From Tropicimonas sp. IMCC34011 (GTDB lineage: Bacteria > Pseudomonadota > Alphaproteobacteria > Rhodobacterales > Rhodobacteraceae), in the NCBI RefSeq assembly GCF_003390865.1, contig NZ_QMEJ01000001.1, positions 620,001-684,000 of the forward strand: a DNA stretch of 64,000 nt, written 5' to 3'. Every line of letters starts with the position of its first letter. Position 1 is the first letter of the stretch. Shown piece by piece: positions 53,920 through 63,035 of the stretch. A program made the translations under genes and the position numbers. The notes beneath the pieces are model-generated. The model worked only from the letters and a program-made list of their open reading frames with translations, made no database searches and was not told the origin of the DNA.

Positions 53920-55602
53920 TCAGTTCTCGTCGCCCTTAAGCGCAGCGCCGAGAATGTCGCCGAGCGAGGCGCCCGAGTCGGAGGAGCCATACTGCTGCAC
54001 GGCTTCCTTCTCCTCGGCGATCTCGCGGGCCTTGATGGACAGGCCGAGACGACGGGTCTTGCTGTCGAGGTTGGTGACGCGGACGTCCACCTTGTCACCG
54101 GCCGAGAACCGCTCGGGACGCTGCTCGGAGCGGTCGCGGGCCAGGTCGGAGCGGCGGATGAAGGACTTCATGCCCTCGTACTCCACCTCGATGCCGCCAT
54201 CCTCGATCGCCGTCACTTCGACGGTGATGATCGAGCCGCGCTTCACGCCGCCGATCGCCTCGGCGAACTTGTCGCCGCCAAGCGCCTTGATGGAGAGCGA
54301 GATGCGCTCCTTCTCGACGTCGGTCTCCGTGACCACGGCCTGGACGACGTCGCCCTTGCGGTAATCCTGGATGGCTTCCTCGCCGCGCTGATCCCACGAC
54401 AGGTCGGACAGGTGGACCATGCCGTCGATGTCGCCCGGAAGGCCGACGAACAGGCCGAACTCGGTGATGTTCTTGACCTCGCCCTCGACCTCGGTGCCCT
54501 CGGGATGGGTTTCGGCGAAGACTTCCCACGGGTTGCGCATGGTCTGCTTGAGACCGAGCGAAACGCGACGCTTCTGCGTGTCGATCTCGAGCACCATCAC
54601 CTCGACCTCCTGGGAGGTGGAGACGATCTTGCCCGGATGGACGTTCTTCTTGGTCCAGCTCATCTCGGAGACGTGCACGAGACCCTCGACGCCCGGCTCC
54701 AGCTCCACGAACGCGCCGTAATCGGTGATGTTCGTGACCCGGCCAGTGTGAACCGAATCCAGCGGGAACTTGGCTTCCACGGCATCCCACGGATCGTCCT
54801 GCAGCTGCTTCATGCCGAGGCTGATGCGGTGGGTTTCCTTGTTGATCTTGATCACGTTGACCTTGATCGTCTCACCGATGGAGACGATCTCGGACGGGTG
54901 ATTGACCCGGCGCCACGCCATGTCGGTGACGTGAAGGAGGCCGTCCACACCGCCAAGGTCGACGAAGGCGCCGTACTCGGTGATGTTCTTGACGACGCCG
55001 TCGACGCTGTCGCCTTCGGTCAGCTTGGCGATGACCTCGGCACGCTGCTCGGCGCGGCTCTCCTCGAGGATGGCACGGCGCGAGACGACGATGTTGCCGC
55101 GACGGCGATCCATCTTGAGGATCTGGAAAGGCTGCTTGAGACCCATCAGCGGGCCGGCATCGCGCACGGGGCGCACATCGACCTGGCTGCCGGGCAGGAA
55201 GGCCACGGCGCCGCCGAGATCGACGGTGAAGCCGCCCTTGACGCGGCCGAAGATCGCGCCCTCGACACGGTTCTCGTCGGCATATGCCTTCTCGAGACGG
55301 TCCCAGGCTTCTTCGCGGCGGGCCTTGTCACGGCTGATGACGGCTTCGCCACGGGCGTTCTCGACACGGTCGAGATAAACCTCGACTTCGTCGCCCACCG
55401 AGATCTCGGGGGCTTCGCCGGGGTTTGCGAATTCCTTGAGCTCGACGCGGCCTTCCATCTTGTAGCCGACGTCGATGATGGCTTGTCCCGCCTCGATGGC
55501 GATGACCTTGCCGCGCACGACCGAACCTTCGTTCGGGGTGTCGATCTCGAAGCTTTCGGAGAGGAGGGCTTCGAATTCCTCCATGGATGCGTTGGCGCTC
55601 AT
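53920..55602 (-). CDS. rpsA: 30S ribosomal protein S1
   Basis: A 560-aa ribosomal protein made of six S1 (OB-fold) repeats, about 25-90, 108-173, 194-262, 279-349, 366-436 and 453-522; typical repeat signatures are NITEYGAFVDLGGVDGLLH, NITDYGAFVELEPGVEGLVH and NITEFGLFVGLPGDIDGMVH. It binds mRNA and recruits it to the 30S subunit. Start MSANASMEEFEALLSESFE is typical. It is preceded by cmk (229-bp gap) and followed by a strong terminator and ihfB. Confidence 0.97.
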   Translation of the reverse strand: MSANASMEEFEALLSESFEIDTPNEGSVVRGKVIAIEAGQAIIDVGYKMEGRVELKEFANPGEAPEISVGDEVEVYLDRVENARGEAVISRDKARREEAWDRLEKAYADENRVEGAIFGRVKGGFTVDLGGAVAFLPGSQVDVRPVRDAGPLMGLKQPFQILKMDRRRGNIVVSRRAILEESRAEQRAEVIAKLTEGDSVDGVVKNITEYGAFVDLGGVDGLLHVTDMAWRRVNHPSEIVSIGETIKVNVIKINKETHRISLGMKQLQDDPWDAVEAKFPLDSVHTGRVTNITDYGAFVELEPGVEGLVHVSEMSWTKKNVHPGKIVSTSQEVEVMVLEIDTQKRRVSLGLKQTMRNPWEVFAETHPEGTEVEGEVKNITEFGLFVGLPGDIDGMVHLSDLSWDQRGEEAIQDYRKGDVVQAVVTETDVEKERISLSIKALGGDKFAEAIGGVKRGSIITVEVTAIEDGGIEVEYEGMKSFIRRSDLARDRSEQRPERFSAGDKVDVRVTNLDSKTRRLGLSIKAREIAEEKEAVQQYGSSDSGASLGDILGAALKGDEN

Positions 55603-55707
55603 AAGGGTCCGGTATTCCTTTTCACGGGTTGTTTCGGGCCAGGCGGTTGGGTCCGCCGGTCTTGAGAATCTGGTCGGTCAGGAGAATGAAAGACGCCGAA
55701 TGCACGA

Positions 55708-55737
55708 AGACAGGGCCCGGCATCGGTCCGGCCCTGC
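55708..55737 (-). other. Hairpin between cmk and rpsA
   Basis: CAGGGCC/GGCCCTG (55712-55718 with 55731-55737), extendable past a one-base bulge by CGG/CCG. The following bases on the minus strand, TGTCTTCGT, are only mildly T-rich. It may be a weak terminator for cmk or part of the rpsA leader. Confidence 0.45.
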
Positions 55738-55831
55738 TCGAACGTTCGGGCGCGATCAGCCCCCTGGTGACGCCGCGCTCTTTACAGCAGGCAGGGCGCG
55801 CACGCAAGGGCGGGGCCGCGAAACCCCGCTC

Positions 55832-56446
55832 TCAGCGGGTCCGCGCGGCTTCCACCGCCTCGAGAGCACGCGTGACGGCCTCGTCGATCGCCATGTCTGA
55901 CGTATCGAGCGTGACAGCGTCGGCCGCGGCGTGGAGCGGTGCCGTCGCGCGGGCGGCGTCCCTCTGGTCGCGCTGGCGCAGATCGGCGGCGACCTCCTCC
56001 AGATCGATCTCGTGCCCCTTGGCAATCAGCTCCGCGTGGCGGCGATGTGCGCGGACGGCATCGGAAGCCGTCACGAACAGCTTCACGGCCGCATCCGGAC
56101 AGATCACCGTTCCGATATCGCGCCCGTCGAGCACCGCGCCGCCCGACCGCGCCGCGAAGGCGCGCTGGAAATGCAGAAGGGCCCGGCGAACTTCCGGAAC
56201 GGCGGCGACCCGGCTGGCGGCCTGGGCCACGTCGGGATGGCGGAGCGCCGCGTCGTCCTCGAGGTCGGACGCCTTGAGCGCGACGGCCGCATCCTCCGGC
56301 GTCGTGCCATCCAGTGTCCGCCGTCCGACCGCACGATAGAGAAGTCCGGTATCGAGATGGGCAAACCCGAAATGAGCGGCGACCGCGCGCCCGATCGTCC
56401 CCTTCCCCGCTGCGGCGGGGCCATCGATGGCGACCGTGAAACTCAT
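55832..56446 (-). CDS. cmk: Cytidylate kinase
   Basis: Phosphorylates CMP and dCMP; 204 aa. The P-loop is [19 protein letters not shown] (about 5-23), then [28 protein letters not shown] (about 106-119) and a lid segment [14 protein letters not shown]. The start overlaps the stop of the TupA-like gene as ATGA. In most alphaproteobacteria aroA directly precedes cmk; here two other genes lie between. Confidence 0.95.
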   Translation of the reverse strand: MSFTVAIDGPAAAGKGTIGRAVAAHFGFAHLDTGLLYRAVGRRTLDGTTPEDAAVALKASDLEDDAALRHPDVAQAASRVAAVPEVRRALLHFQRAFAARSGGAVLDGRDIGTVICPDAAVKLFVTASDAVRAHRRHAELIAKGHEIDLEEVAADLRQRDQRDAARATAPLHAAADAVTLDTSDMAIDEAVTRALEAVEAARTR

Positions 56447-57351
56447 GACGACCTGCCTTCATGCGGCAGTGTCCAGAGATCGCCGTGGAGGCGATCCCAC
56501 TGGGGCGGATCGTAGGGCACGACCCCGGATTTGGGATACAGCGTCATTTCGGACAGCTTTAACTCATCTTCCGTGGCAAGCAAATCGACGCGGACGAAAT
56601 CGATGCCGGCCGAGAGACGTTCAGCGATCGACAGCGCATCCCTCATCCGCTTCGGCCGGGGTGGCGTCACGGACGGCTCGGGGCGGCCGGTGGTAAAGCC
56701 GGCCGGTTCCCATGCAGGGGTCATGAAAGATTGGTGAAACTCCGCATCCCCGTGCAGGGGGGGCGTAGCATCGGGCCACTGGTCTATGGAGAGGAATTCG
56801 GCCCGACCGTGGAAACAGAAAAACTTCAGGGTGTCAGCCAGCTGCCCATCCGACCGGTAAAGAAGACGGTCGACGAGTACGCGCCGAGGCACCTCCAGAT
56901 AAGCCACCTCCCTCTTGGCGGCGCCATAGCGACCGGTGGTCCATGACGCGAGTTTGGTCTCGGCCAGCCGGCGCAGCTCCGGCGTCCAGCGTTCCACCAG
57001 CATGTTCCAGCTGGATGCGTGGGCAGACTTGAACGCGACCCCGTCAGGCAGGGCGTGGACGTCGGCATCCGCCGCATCCTCGATCACGGCGACGCACTCG
57101 GTCAGAAGCGCGCATCCCTCCTCTCCCCCGATCCGGTCCGCCGCCCAGTCCCGCACGGCAACCTTGTCCGCAAGCATTTGGAAGAGTGGGTTGCGGTCAT
57201 TCAGCTTGCGCCATTGCACCTTTTCGGAAAAAGTCCGGGGCCGCGCGAGGTTCGGTGCGTATCCGAGCTTTTCCTTGAACTTGCGGACAAGCTTTCTGTG
57301 TTGCCGGTATAGGCGTCCGTTGGCGAATATAGGCCGCGGCGGAAACATCAT
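56443..57351 (-). CDS. TupA-like ATP-grasp protein (polysaccharide-linked)
   Basis: A 302-aa protein of the TupA/ATP-grasp group. Features: [20 protein letters not shown] (about 29-48, the family N-terminal motif), [33 protein letters not shown] (nucleotide-binding), a central ATP-grasp region, and [20 protein letters not shown] near the C-terminus with metal-binding acids. Relatives occur in capsule and teichuronopeptide gene clusters, where they are thought to add amino acids to sugars. ATG 57351 (first of two ATGs) has AAGGAGG about 7 bases upstream. It overlaps GFA upstream and cmk downstream (both ATGA). Confidence 0.82.
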   Translation of the reverse strand: MMFPPRPIFANGRLYRQHRKLVRKFKEKLGYAPNLARPRTFSEKVQWRKLNDRNPLFQMLADKVAVRDWAADRIGGEEGCALLTECVAVIEDAADADVHALPDGVAFKSAHASSWNMLVERWTPELRRLAETKLASWTTGRYGAAKREVAYLEVPRRVLVDRLLYRSDGQLADTLKFFCFHGRAEFLSIDQWPDATPPLHGDAEFHQSFMTPAWEPAGFTTGRPEPSVTPPRPKRMRDALSIAERLSAGIDFVRVDLLATEDELKLSEMTLYPKSGVVPYDPPQWDRLHGDLWTLPHEGRSS

Positions 57352-57755
57352 GCCTCCCCCTCCTTCGTGGTTGGCAGACGATCCGGATGAGAAGGCAAAC
57401 CGTCCGTGATCTCGTAATAGTCGCCCTTCTCGGACGTGAAGATATGGGCCTCGAGGGCAAGGTTCGTCGGCGCATCGATCGAGCCGGCCCAGATCGAGAT
57501 CCGGCCCGGCGTCTGCCGCCAGAACAGGCCCGCGCCGCAGGTCGGGCAGAACCCGCGCACCGTTCCGGGGGTGCTTTCGTACCAGCGGGGCACCCCCTCG
57601 ATCACGAGGTCCGTCTCCACCGCCGACGTCGCCGCGACGAAGTGGCCGGAGGCGCGCCGGCACTCGGTGCAGTGACAGGCGACGATGGGGGAGAACGGCC
57701 CCGTCACGCGATAGCTGACTTCGCCACAATTACAGCGTCCGGTCAGTCCGCTCAT
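57348..57755 (-). CDS. GFA-family (glutathione-dependent formaldehyde-activating-like) protein
   Basis: A 135-aa zinc protein of the GFA/Mss4-like fold. Zinc cysteines: CNCGEVSY (8-15), CHCTECRRASG (about 27-37) and CPTCGAGLFWR (about 70-80). Family members are often annotated as formaldehyde-activating, but most have unproved activities. It starts MSGLTGRCNCGEV. Its stop overlaps the TupA-like start. It lies downstream of aroA with 218 bp between; that gap holds an imperfect GCAAAC/GTTTGC hairpin near 57823-57839 and nothing coding. Confidence 0.87.
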   Translation of the reverse strand: MSGLTGRCNCGEVSYRVTGPFSPIVACHCTECRRASGHFVAATSAVETDLVIEGVPRWYESTPGTVRGFCPTCGAGLFWRQTPGRISIWAGSIDAPTNLALEAHIFTSEKGDYYEITDGLPSHPDRLPTTKEGEA

Positions 57756-57973
57756 CGTTTCAGTCTCCAGTGCACCGAGGTCGATAGTTTTCCGCTAGGA
57801 CGGAAGGGGCTTCGAGCCGCGACCTTCGCAAACTGCCGGTTTGCCGAAAGCGACCCTCGTTCGGCGCGGGCGGACGGGGCCCGATCGCCCGTGGCGTCGA
57901 GTGATCGCAAAACCGGTGAGGTCATGTCGGAGTCGTTCTTCCCTCGAGGAATCGCGCCGCTGCGGGCCGGTGG

Positions 57974-59323
57974 TCAGGCCGCGTCTTCGAAGCTCGCGCC
58001 GAGGCGGGACATCAGTTCCTCGAAGATCGGGAAGGAGGTGGAGATCGGGCCGGCATCGTCGACCATCATCGCTTCCTCCGCCGCCATGCCGAGGATCAGG
58101 AAGGACATGGCGATGCGGTGGTCGAGCCGCGCGGTCACCTTCGTCCCGCCCGGAACGCCCTCCGGCCCGCGGCCCTCGACGGCGAACCAGTCCTCGCCCT
58201 CCTCGACGGTCACGCCCGCATCGCGCAGGCCGGTGGCCATCGCGTCGATCCGGTCGCATTCCTTCACGCGCAGCTCCTTGACGCCGCGCATCTCTGTCCG
58301 TCCTTCCGCAAAGGCGGCGACGACGGAGAGGATCGGGTACTCGTCGATCATCGAGGCCGCGCGCGCCGGCGGCACGTCGATGCCTTTCATGTCCGGTGAG
58401 AAGCGGGCGCGCAGGTCCGCCACCGGCTCGCCACCCTCTTCGCGCGCATTCTCGTAGGTGAGGTCCGCGCCCATGTCCCGGAGCGTCTCGAACAGGCCCG
58501 CGCGCGTAGGATTGAGGCCGATGCCGGGAACAGTGACGTCGGAGCCCGGAACGATCAGCGCGGCGCAGACCGGAAATGCGGCGGAGGACGGATCGCGCGG
58601 CACGGCGATGGTCTGGGGGCGCAGGTCGGGCTGGCCGGTCAGGATCACCCGGCGCCCTGCCCCGATCTCTTCCACCTCGACCGACGCGCCGAAGCCGGCG
58701 AGCATCCGCTCGGTATGGTCCCGCGACGTCTCCGCCTCCGTCACGACGGTCTGCCCCGGCGCGTTCAGACCGGCGAGAAGGATCGCGGACTTGATCTGTG
58801 CCGACGGCACTGGCGTCGCGTAGTCGGCCGGAATCGGGTCTGCCGCGCCGACGATCGTCATCGGAAGCCGCCCGCCGGAGCGACCGACCGCACGCGCGCC
58901 GAACATCGACAGAGGCTCGGTGATCCGCGCCATGGGGCGAGCCCGGAGCGAGGCGTCCCCAGTGAATGTCGCGGTGATCGGTGTCGTCGCCATGGCGCCC
59001 ATGACAAGACGCACGCCCGTGCCCGAGTTGCCGCAATCGATCACGTCGGCCGGTTCAGCGAAGCCCCCGGTGCCGACCCCGTGGACGGACCAAGCGCCCT
59101 CGCCGTGGCGAACCACCTCCGCCCCGAAGGCGGTCATCGCCCGGCCCGTGTCGATCACGTCCTGTCCCTCGAGAAGCCCGGTGATCTTCGTCTCCCCCAC
59201 CGCAAGCGCACCGAGGATCAGGGCGCGGTGGCTGACGGACTTGTCTCCCGGAACGTCCGCAACCCCTGTCAGCGGACCGGATTTCCGCGCGGCGAGCGGT
59301 CTTGCGGGACCTCCATGGGACAT
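57974..59323 (-). CDS. aroA: 3-phosphoshikimate 1-carboxyvinyltransferase (EPSP synthase)
   Basis: Shikimate-pathway enzyme; 449 aa. Motifs: [20 protein letters not shown] (N-terminal substrate site), [14 protein letters not shown] (about 92-105), [48 protein letters not shown] (catalytic Asp/Glu, about 317-333) and [13 protein letters not shown]. The first motif reads NSGTG rather than the LGNAGTA of enterobacteria, typical of class II enzymes of this order. ATG 59323 gives [10 protein letters not shown]; a longer start is rejected. A 51-aa ORF lies 44 bp upstream. Confidence 0.96.
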   Translation of the reverse strand: MSHGGPARPLAARKSGPLTGVADVPGDKSVSHRALILGALAVGETKITGLLEGQDVIDTGRAMTAFGAEVVRHGEGAWSVHGVGTGGFAEPADVIDCGNSGTGVRLVMGAMATTPITATFTGDASLRARPMARITEPLSMFGARAVGRSGGRLPMTIVGAADPIPADYATPVPSAQIKSAILLAGLNAPGQTVVTEAETSRDHTERMLAGFGASVEVEEIGAGRRVILTGQPDLRPQTIAVPRDPSSAAFPVCAALIVPGSDVTVPGIGLNPTRAGLFETLRDMGADLTYENAREEGGEPVADLRARFSPDMKGIDVPPARAASMIDEYPILSVVAAFAEGRTEMRGVKELRVKECDRIDAMATGLRDAGVTVEEGEDWFAVEGRGPEGVPGGTKVTARLDHRIAMSFLILGMAAEEAMMVDDAGPISTSFPIFEELMSRLGASFEDAA

Positions 59324-59367
59324 AGGGGGCGCTCCTTCGGGCTGGGATCGGGCAGTGCCCCGCGGAG

Positions 59368-59523
59368 TTAGCCTGTCCCGGCGGCAGCGTCCAGCGGCGG
59401 CGGCTCCGTCCCGCCCTGGAACTCCGCCAGCCGCCCGACCTTCTCGGACAGTGTTTCCTGCCCCGCGATCCCGAGCGCTTTGGCGATGACGCCCGGCAGC
59501 CATGGCATGGCACGCCGCGCCAT
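59368..59523 (-). CDS. Small hypothetical protein upstream of aroA
   Basis: A 51-aa ORF (ATG 59523, stop ending at 59368) with an excellent Shine-Dalgarno, GGGGAGG six bases before the start. Sequence: basic, hydrophobic N-half ([20 protein letters not shown]) then [19 protein letters not shown] and a proline-rich tail. No family recognised. It lies 44 bp before aroA on the same strand, so the two are likely co-transcribed. A longer frame (ATG 59571) is possible but lacks as good a site. Confidence 0.55.
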   Translation of the reverse strand: MARRAMPWLPGVIAKALGIAGQETLSEKVGRLAEFQGGTEPPPLDAAAGTG

Positions 59524-59605
59524 GCGATCCCTCCCCCGCAGGATGACCTTAGGGAATCCTAGCACGACCAAGGCGCGCCGTTAGGCCGGCATGCGCAAGC
59601 AGTCC

Positions 59606-61051
59606 TCAGGCGACGAGGCGCCCGAGCTCCTCCTGCACCGCGGCCAGATCCTCGACGAAGCGCGCCTCCTCCTCCGCCCGCTTCGACGCATCCGGAAGAC
59701 GCAGCAGGTAGGAGGGATGGACGGTGACGAAGACCGGCGCGCCGAAGCGCCCGCGCTCGAAGCTGCCGCGCCGCTTGAGGATCCCCTTGCCGTCCCCTGT
59801 CAGCGCATGGAGGGCCGTGGCGCCGAGAGCCACGAAGAGGGCCGGCCGGACGACCTCCGCCTCGCTTTCAAGCCACCAGCGGCACGCGGACACCTCGCCC
59901 GCCGACGGCCGCTGGTGGATGCGGGACTTGCCGCGCGGCGTGAACTTGAAGTGCTTCACGGCATTGGTGACATAGGCCGCCTCCCGGTCGATCCCGGCCT
60001 TCCGGGCGCAGGCATCGAAGAGCTGGCCGGCGGGACCGACGAAGGGGCGACCTTCCAGATCCTCGTTGTCCCCCGGCTGCTCGCCGACGAACATCAAGGG
60101 CGCATCCTCGGGCCCTTCGCCGAAGACGGTCTGCGTGGCTGGGCCGTGGAGCGGGCAGCGGGTGCAGCCGGCGGCTTCCTTCGCAAGGCCGGGAATCGTC
60201 CGGGGCAGAAACAGGTCCATGTCGGTCTCCCGGCGGCGCGCAACAGCGGCGGCGGTAGGTGTGGGTTCGGAGGCTTCGGCGGCGCGCATCGCTTCCACGC
60301 GTGCCGGGGCCGAGGCGATCAGGTCGGGAATGAGCCGCGCCTCGGGAAGGTTCCGCCAGTACTTCTTCGGCATCTCCGACTGCATCGCCTTCACCATCAG
60401 GCGCGCGGGATTGAATATGTTGGCGTAATAGGTGCGCCAGAGATCCTCGGCGGCATCCTCCCCCTCGGGCGGGCGCGGCGGATCGGGGATCAGCTCGCTT
60501 CGCGTGCCGTCCCAGGCGATCCCCATGTCCGGCGTTGCGATGATCCATGACATGCTGGCGAACCGACGGGTGAAGAAACCGGCCATCGCCTCGGCGATGT
60601 AGTGATCGGGCTCGAACCAGGAGACGAAGGAGCGCCGGCCTGTTTCGGGATCGGGCGCGCCGACCTCCCTGAACCGGACAAATGCCTTCATCTTGTGCAT
60701 GTCCCGGTGAACGGCCTTCTCCAGCTTGCGCAGCCGCCCCACCTGCGGATCGGCCCTGTCCGCCATCAGGCCGGGCCTGTCCTGCAGCCGCAGGAGCAAC
60801 GCATAGAGAAGGGCGAAGCGCTCGGGATCCGAATGGCAGATCACCGTGTCGGCAAAGCTCGGGAAGGCACGTGGCACGGTGAGCTTGCGGGGCGTCCCGG
60901 ACGGCGCGGAGATCCCGTCGAGCAGCCCGGGCGACGCCTCCCCCCGCGACCATGAGACGTCCTCGGGGCGCGCGCCCTCCCCTGCCAGGGCCCGCGCCTC
61001 GGCGCGCCACGCCTCGGACGTGCCGATCCGCGGAAGGACGACGACGCGCAT
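59606..61051 (-). CDS. UdgX-type uracil-DNA glycosylase with N-terminal DUF4130 domain
   Basis: A 481-aa fusion. Residues about 1-240 are the DUF4130-type domain linked to radical SAM repair proteins (DTVICHSDPERFALLYALLL ... HKMKAFVRFREV ... SWFEPDHYIAEAMAGFFTRR). The C-terminal half is a family 4/5-like glycosylase: CTRCPLHGPATQTVFGEG (iron-sulfur cysteines), MFVGEQPGDNEDLEGRPFVG (motif A), VTNAVKHFKF, then KSRIHQRP with His379 at the place of the UdgX KRRIH loop, and VTVHPSYLLRL (motif B). In UdgX that histidine bonds covalently to the abasic sugar after uracil removal. The start overlaps the upstream radical SAM stop (TGATG). Confidence 0.88.
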   Translation of the reverse strand: MRVVVLPRIGTSEAWRAEARALAGEGARPEDVSWSRGEASPGLLDGISAPSGTPRKLTVPRAFPSFADTVICHSDPERFALLYALLLRLQDRPGLMADRADPQVGRLRKLEKAVHRDMHKMKAFVRFREVGAPDPETGRRSFVSWFEPDHYIAEAMAGFFTRRFASMSWIIATPDMGIAWDGTRSELIPDPPRPPEGEDAAEDLWRTYYANIFNPARLMVKAMQSEMPKKYWRNLPEARLIPDLIASAPARVEAMRAAEASEPTPTAAAVARRRETDMDLFLPRTIPGLAKEAAGCTRCPLHGPATQTVFGEGPEDAPLMFVGEQPGDNEDLEGRPFVGPAGQLFDACARKAGIDREAAYVTNAVKHFKFTPRGKSRIHQRPSAGEVSACRWWLESEAEVVRPALFVALGATALHALTGDGKGILKRRGSFERGRFGAPVFVTVHPSYLLRLPDASKRAEEEARFVEDLAAVQEELGRLVA

Positions 61052-62283
61052 CAGAAGAGGGACAGCTGCTCCGCCGGAGGGGCGAAGCGGGCACGAAGGC
61101 CGGCGCTGTCGATCAGCGCGCGGGGCGTCCAGTCCGGCAGGGAGATGAACGGCGCCGCCTTCTTCAACGACGCGCCGAGCCGGATCAGATCGTCATAGCG
61201 GATGGTCCTGTCACGTCTCAGCCTCAGCACCCGGTCCACCGTCTTCGTGCCGAAGCCCGGCACGCGCAGGAGCATGTCCCGCCCCGCGCGATTGACCTCC
61301 ACCGGGAAATCTCCGCGATGGCGCAGGGCCCAGTCGAGCTTCGGATCGACCGCAAGATCCAGCATGCCGGTTTCGTTCGCAGCCAGTTCCTTCGCATCGA
61401 AGCCGTAAAAGCGCATCAGCCAGTCCGCCTGGTAGAGCCGGTGCTCCCGCTGGAGCGGCGGGCGGATGAGAGGCAGCGCGGCGGTACTGTCCGGGATCGG
61501 GGAGAAGGCGGAGTAGTAGACCCGGCGAAGGCGATAATCGCCGTAGAGCGTGGAAGATGTGTCGAGGATCGTCGCATCGTTCGCGCCGTCCGCGCCCACG
61601 ATCATCTGCGTGGATTGACCGGCAGGGGCGAACCGGCCTTTCTTGCGACCCTTCCAGCTCTTTTCCCTGTACCCCTCGGACGTCGCTCGGACCTGTCCCA
61701 TCGCGCCGCGGATCTGCGACGGGCGCTTTTCGGGCGCGAACCGCTTCACGCCACCATCGGTCGGCAGCTCGACGTTGATCGACAGGCGGTCGGCGTAGAG
61801 GCCCGCCTCCTCGATCAGCTCGGGCGCGGCGTCGGGGATCGTCTTGAGGTGGATGTACCCTCGGAACTGGTGGTCCTGTCGCAGGACCTTCGCGATGCGC
61901 ACCATGTCGGACATGGTCTGATCAGGGGACCGGATGATCCCCGAGGACAGGAAGAGCCCCTCGATGTAGTTGCGACGATAGAATTCCGTCGTGAGCCAGA
62001 CGACCTCCTCCACGGAGAACCGCGCCCGCTCCACGTTCGAGGAGACGCGGTTCACGCAATAGGAGCAGTCGTAGATGCAGAAGTTCGTCATCAGGATCTT
62101 CAGCAGGCTGATGCAGCGCCCGTCCGGGGCATAGGCATGGCAGATGCCGGACCCTTCGGTCGAACCGAGGCCTTTGCCGTCCCGGCTATCCCGCTTCGAC
62201 GTGCCGGAGGACGCGCAGGAGGCGTCGTACTTCGCCGCATCTGACAGGATCGCCAGCCGGTCCATGAGGCTTTTCTTGGTCAT
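61051..62283 (-). CDS. Putative DNA modification/repair radical SAM protein
   Basis: A 410-aa radical SAM protein. The cluster cysteines are CIYDCSYC (Cys69, 73, 76, a CxxxCxxC); LLKILMTNFC precedes them, and the C-terminal third contains a helix-hairpin-helix DNA-binding motif (LLRVPGFGTKTVDRVLRLRR). It is the family found next to uracil-DNA glycosylases (UdgX) in many bacteria; the reaction is unknown. TGA/ATG overlap with the downstream UdgX gene indicates tight co-expression. ATG 62283 begins MTKKSLMDRLAILSDAAKYD, the family start. Confidence 0.9.
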   Translation of the reverse strand: MTKKSLMDRLAILSDAAKYDASCASSGTSKRDSRDGKGLGSTEGSGICHAYAPDGRCISLLKILMTNFCIYDCSYCVNRVSSNVERARFSVEEVVWLTTEFYRRNYIEGLFLSSGIIRSPDQTMSDMVRIAKVLRQDHQFRGYIHLKTIPDAAPELIEEAGLYADRLSINVELPTDGGVKRFAPEKRPSQIRGAMGQVRATSEGYREKSWKGRKKGRFAPAGQSTQMIVGADGANDATILDTSSTLYGDYRLRRVYYSAFSPIPDSTAALPLIRPPLQREHRLYQADWLMRFYGFDAKELAANETGMLDLAVDPKLDWALRHRGDFPVEVNRAGRDMLLRVPGFGTKTVDRVLRLRRDRTIRYDDLIRLGASLKKAAPFISLPDWTPRALIDSAGLRARFAPPAEQLSLF

Positions 62284-62369
62284 GAATGTTCATATAAAGT
62301 TCTCACGCGCATCCGGCCAGCCGGAACCGCTAAACCAGTTCAATTTACCGAGTGTCCTCGACCGCGGAC

Positions 62370-62394
62370 GGAACCGGTACACGCAAATGTGGTT
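62370..62394 (+). promoter_or_regulatory. Candidate EcfG promoter of the 62.4-64 kb small-protein cluster
   Basis: GGAAC (62370-62374), 17 bases, GTT (62392-62394), ending 31 bp before the first ORF at 62426. It matches the general stress response consensus, and the genes that follow (DUF4112, small membrane peptide, DUF1469) are of types often found in that regulon. Confidence 0.65.
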
Positions 62395-62425
62395 CTCCCC
62401 TCACTGCCAACCCGGGGGGATTCCC

Positions 62426-62554
62426 ATGCCATTTCTGAAAACCGTGCGTGATCTTGTGGGGAGTGCCGCGTCCGCGCTTGCCGAGTTGCTCGCGCCTGCA
62501 CCTGCGCCGATGCCGATCCGTATCGAGCGGGACCGGACAAGCCACCGCCGATGA
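62426..62554 (+). CDS. 42-aa small protein coupled to DUF4112
   Basis: ATG 62426 has a GGGGGGA Shine-Dalgarno five bases upstream. The 42-aa product has an amphipathic N-half (MPFLKTVRDLVGSAASALAE) and a proline/arginine-rich C-half. Its stop overlaps the DUF4112 start as ATGA. It could be a leader that couples translation or a real microprotein. No family recognised. Confidence 0.6.
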   Translation: MPFLKTVRDLVGSAASALAELLAPAPAPMPIRIERDRTSHRR

Positions 62555-62976
62555 AACCGTCCCGTCCCGCCGATCTCGAAGCTCGGCTCGCCCGCCTCGA
62601 CCGACTGGCCGGCATGATGGATGCTCGCTACGGCATCCCCTTCACTCCGTGGAGGATCGGCTGGGACGGAATTCTGGGCCTCGTTCCGGGGATCGGCGAC
62701 ACCCTCGCCCTCGCACCCGCCGCCTATATCGCACTCGAGGGCTATCGCCTCGGTGCGGACCGACGGACCCTCGCCCGCATGGGCGTGAATGCAGGCCTTG
62801 ATTACGTCGTCGGCCTCGTCCCGTTCGTCGGCGATTTCTTCGACGTCGCCTTCAAGGCCAACAAGCGGAATATCGCGCTCTTGAAGGAGAATCTCGCGTC
62901 GCCTTCGAGGAACCCCGGCGCAGGCGCCGGAGTTGGCGCTTCAACTAATCGAGAGGATCGGCCGGGTCGCTATTGA
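62551..62976 (+). CDS. DUF4112 family membrane protein
   Basis: A 141-aa protein with an N-terminal charged helix (LEARLARLDRLAGMMDARYG), the DUF4112 core PFTPWRIGWDGILGLVPGIG, two hydrophobic segments (about 40-65 and 80-100) with a second glycine turn LVPFVGDFFDVAFKANKRN, and a Gly/Ala-rich tail. Function unknown. It is the second gene behind the GGAAC-N17-GTT promoter, coupled to the 42-aa ORF. Confidence 0.85.
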   Translation: MKPSRPADLEARLARLDRLAGMMDARYGIPFTPWRIGWDGILGLVPGIGDTLALAPAAYIALEGYRLGADRRTLARMGVNAGLDYVVGLVPFVGDFFDVAFKANKRNIALLKENLASPSRNPGAGAGVGASTNREDRPGRY

Positions 62977-63035
62977 GCAGTCCGGATGCCCGGCGGGGCC
63001 CGATCCGACGCAGCACGGCAAGGAGACCACCACGC

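Noticed and set aside
57800-57860. tRNA-like stretch (GGCTTCGAGCC) between GFA and aroA
   Set aside because: No acceptor stem, anticodon arm or CCA fits; it is a small hairpin only.
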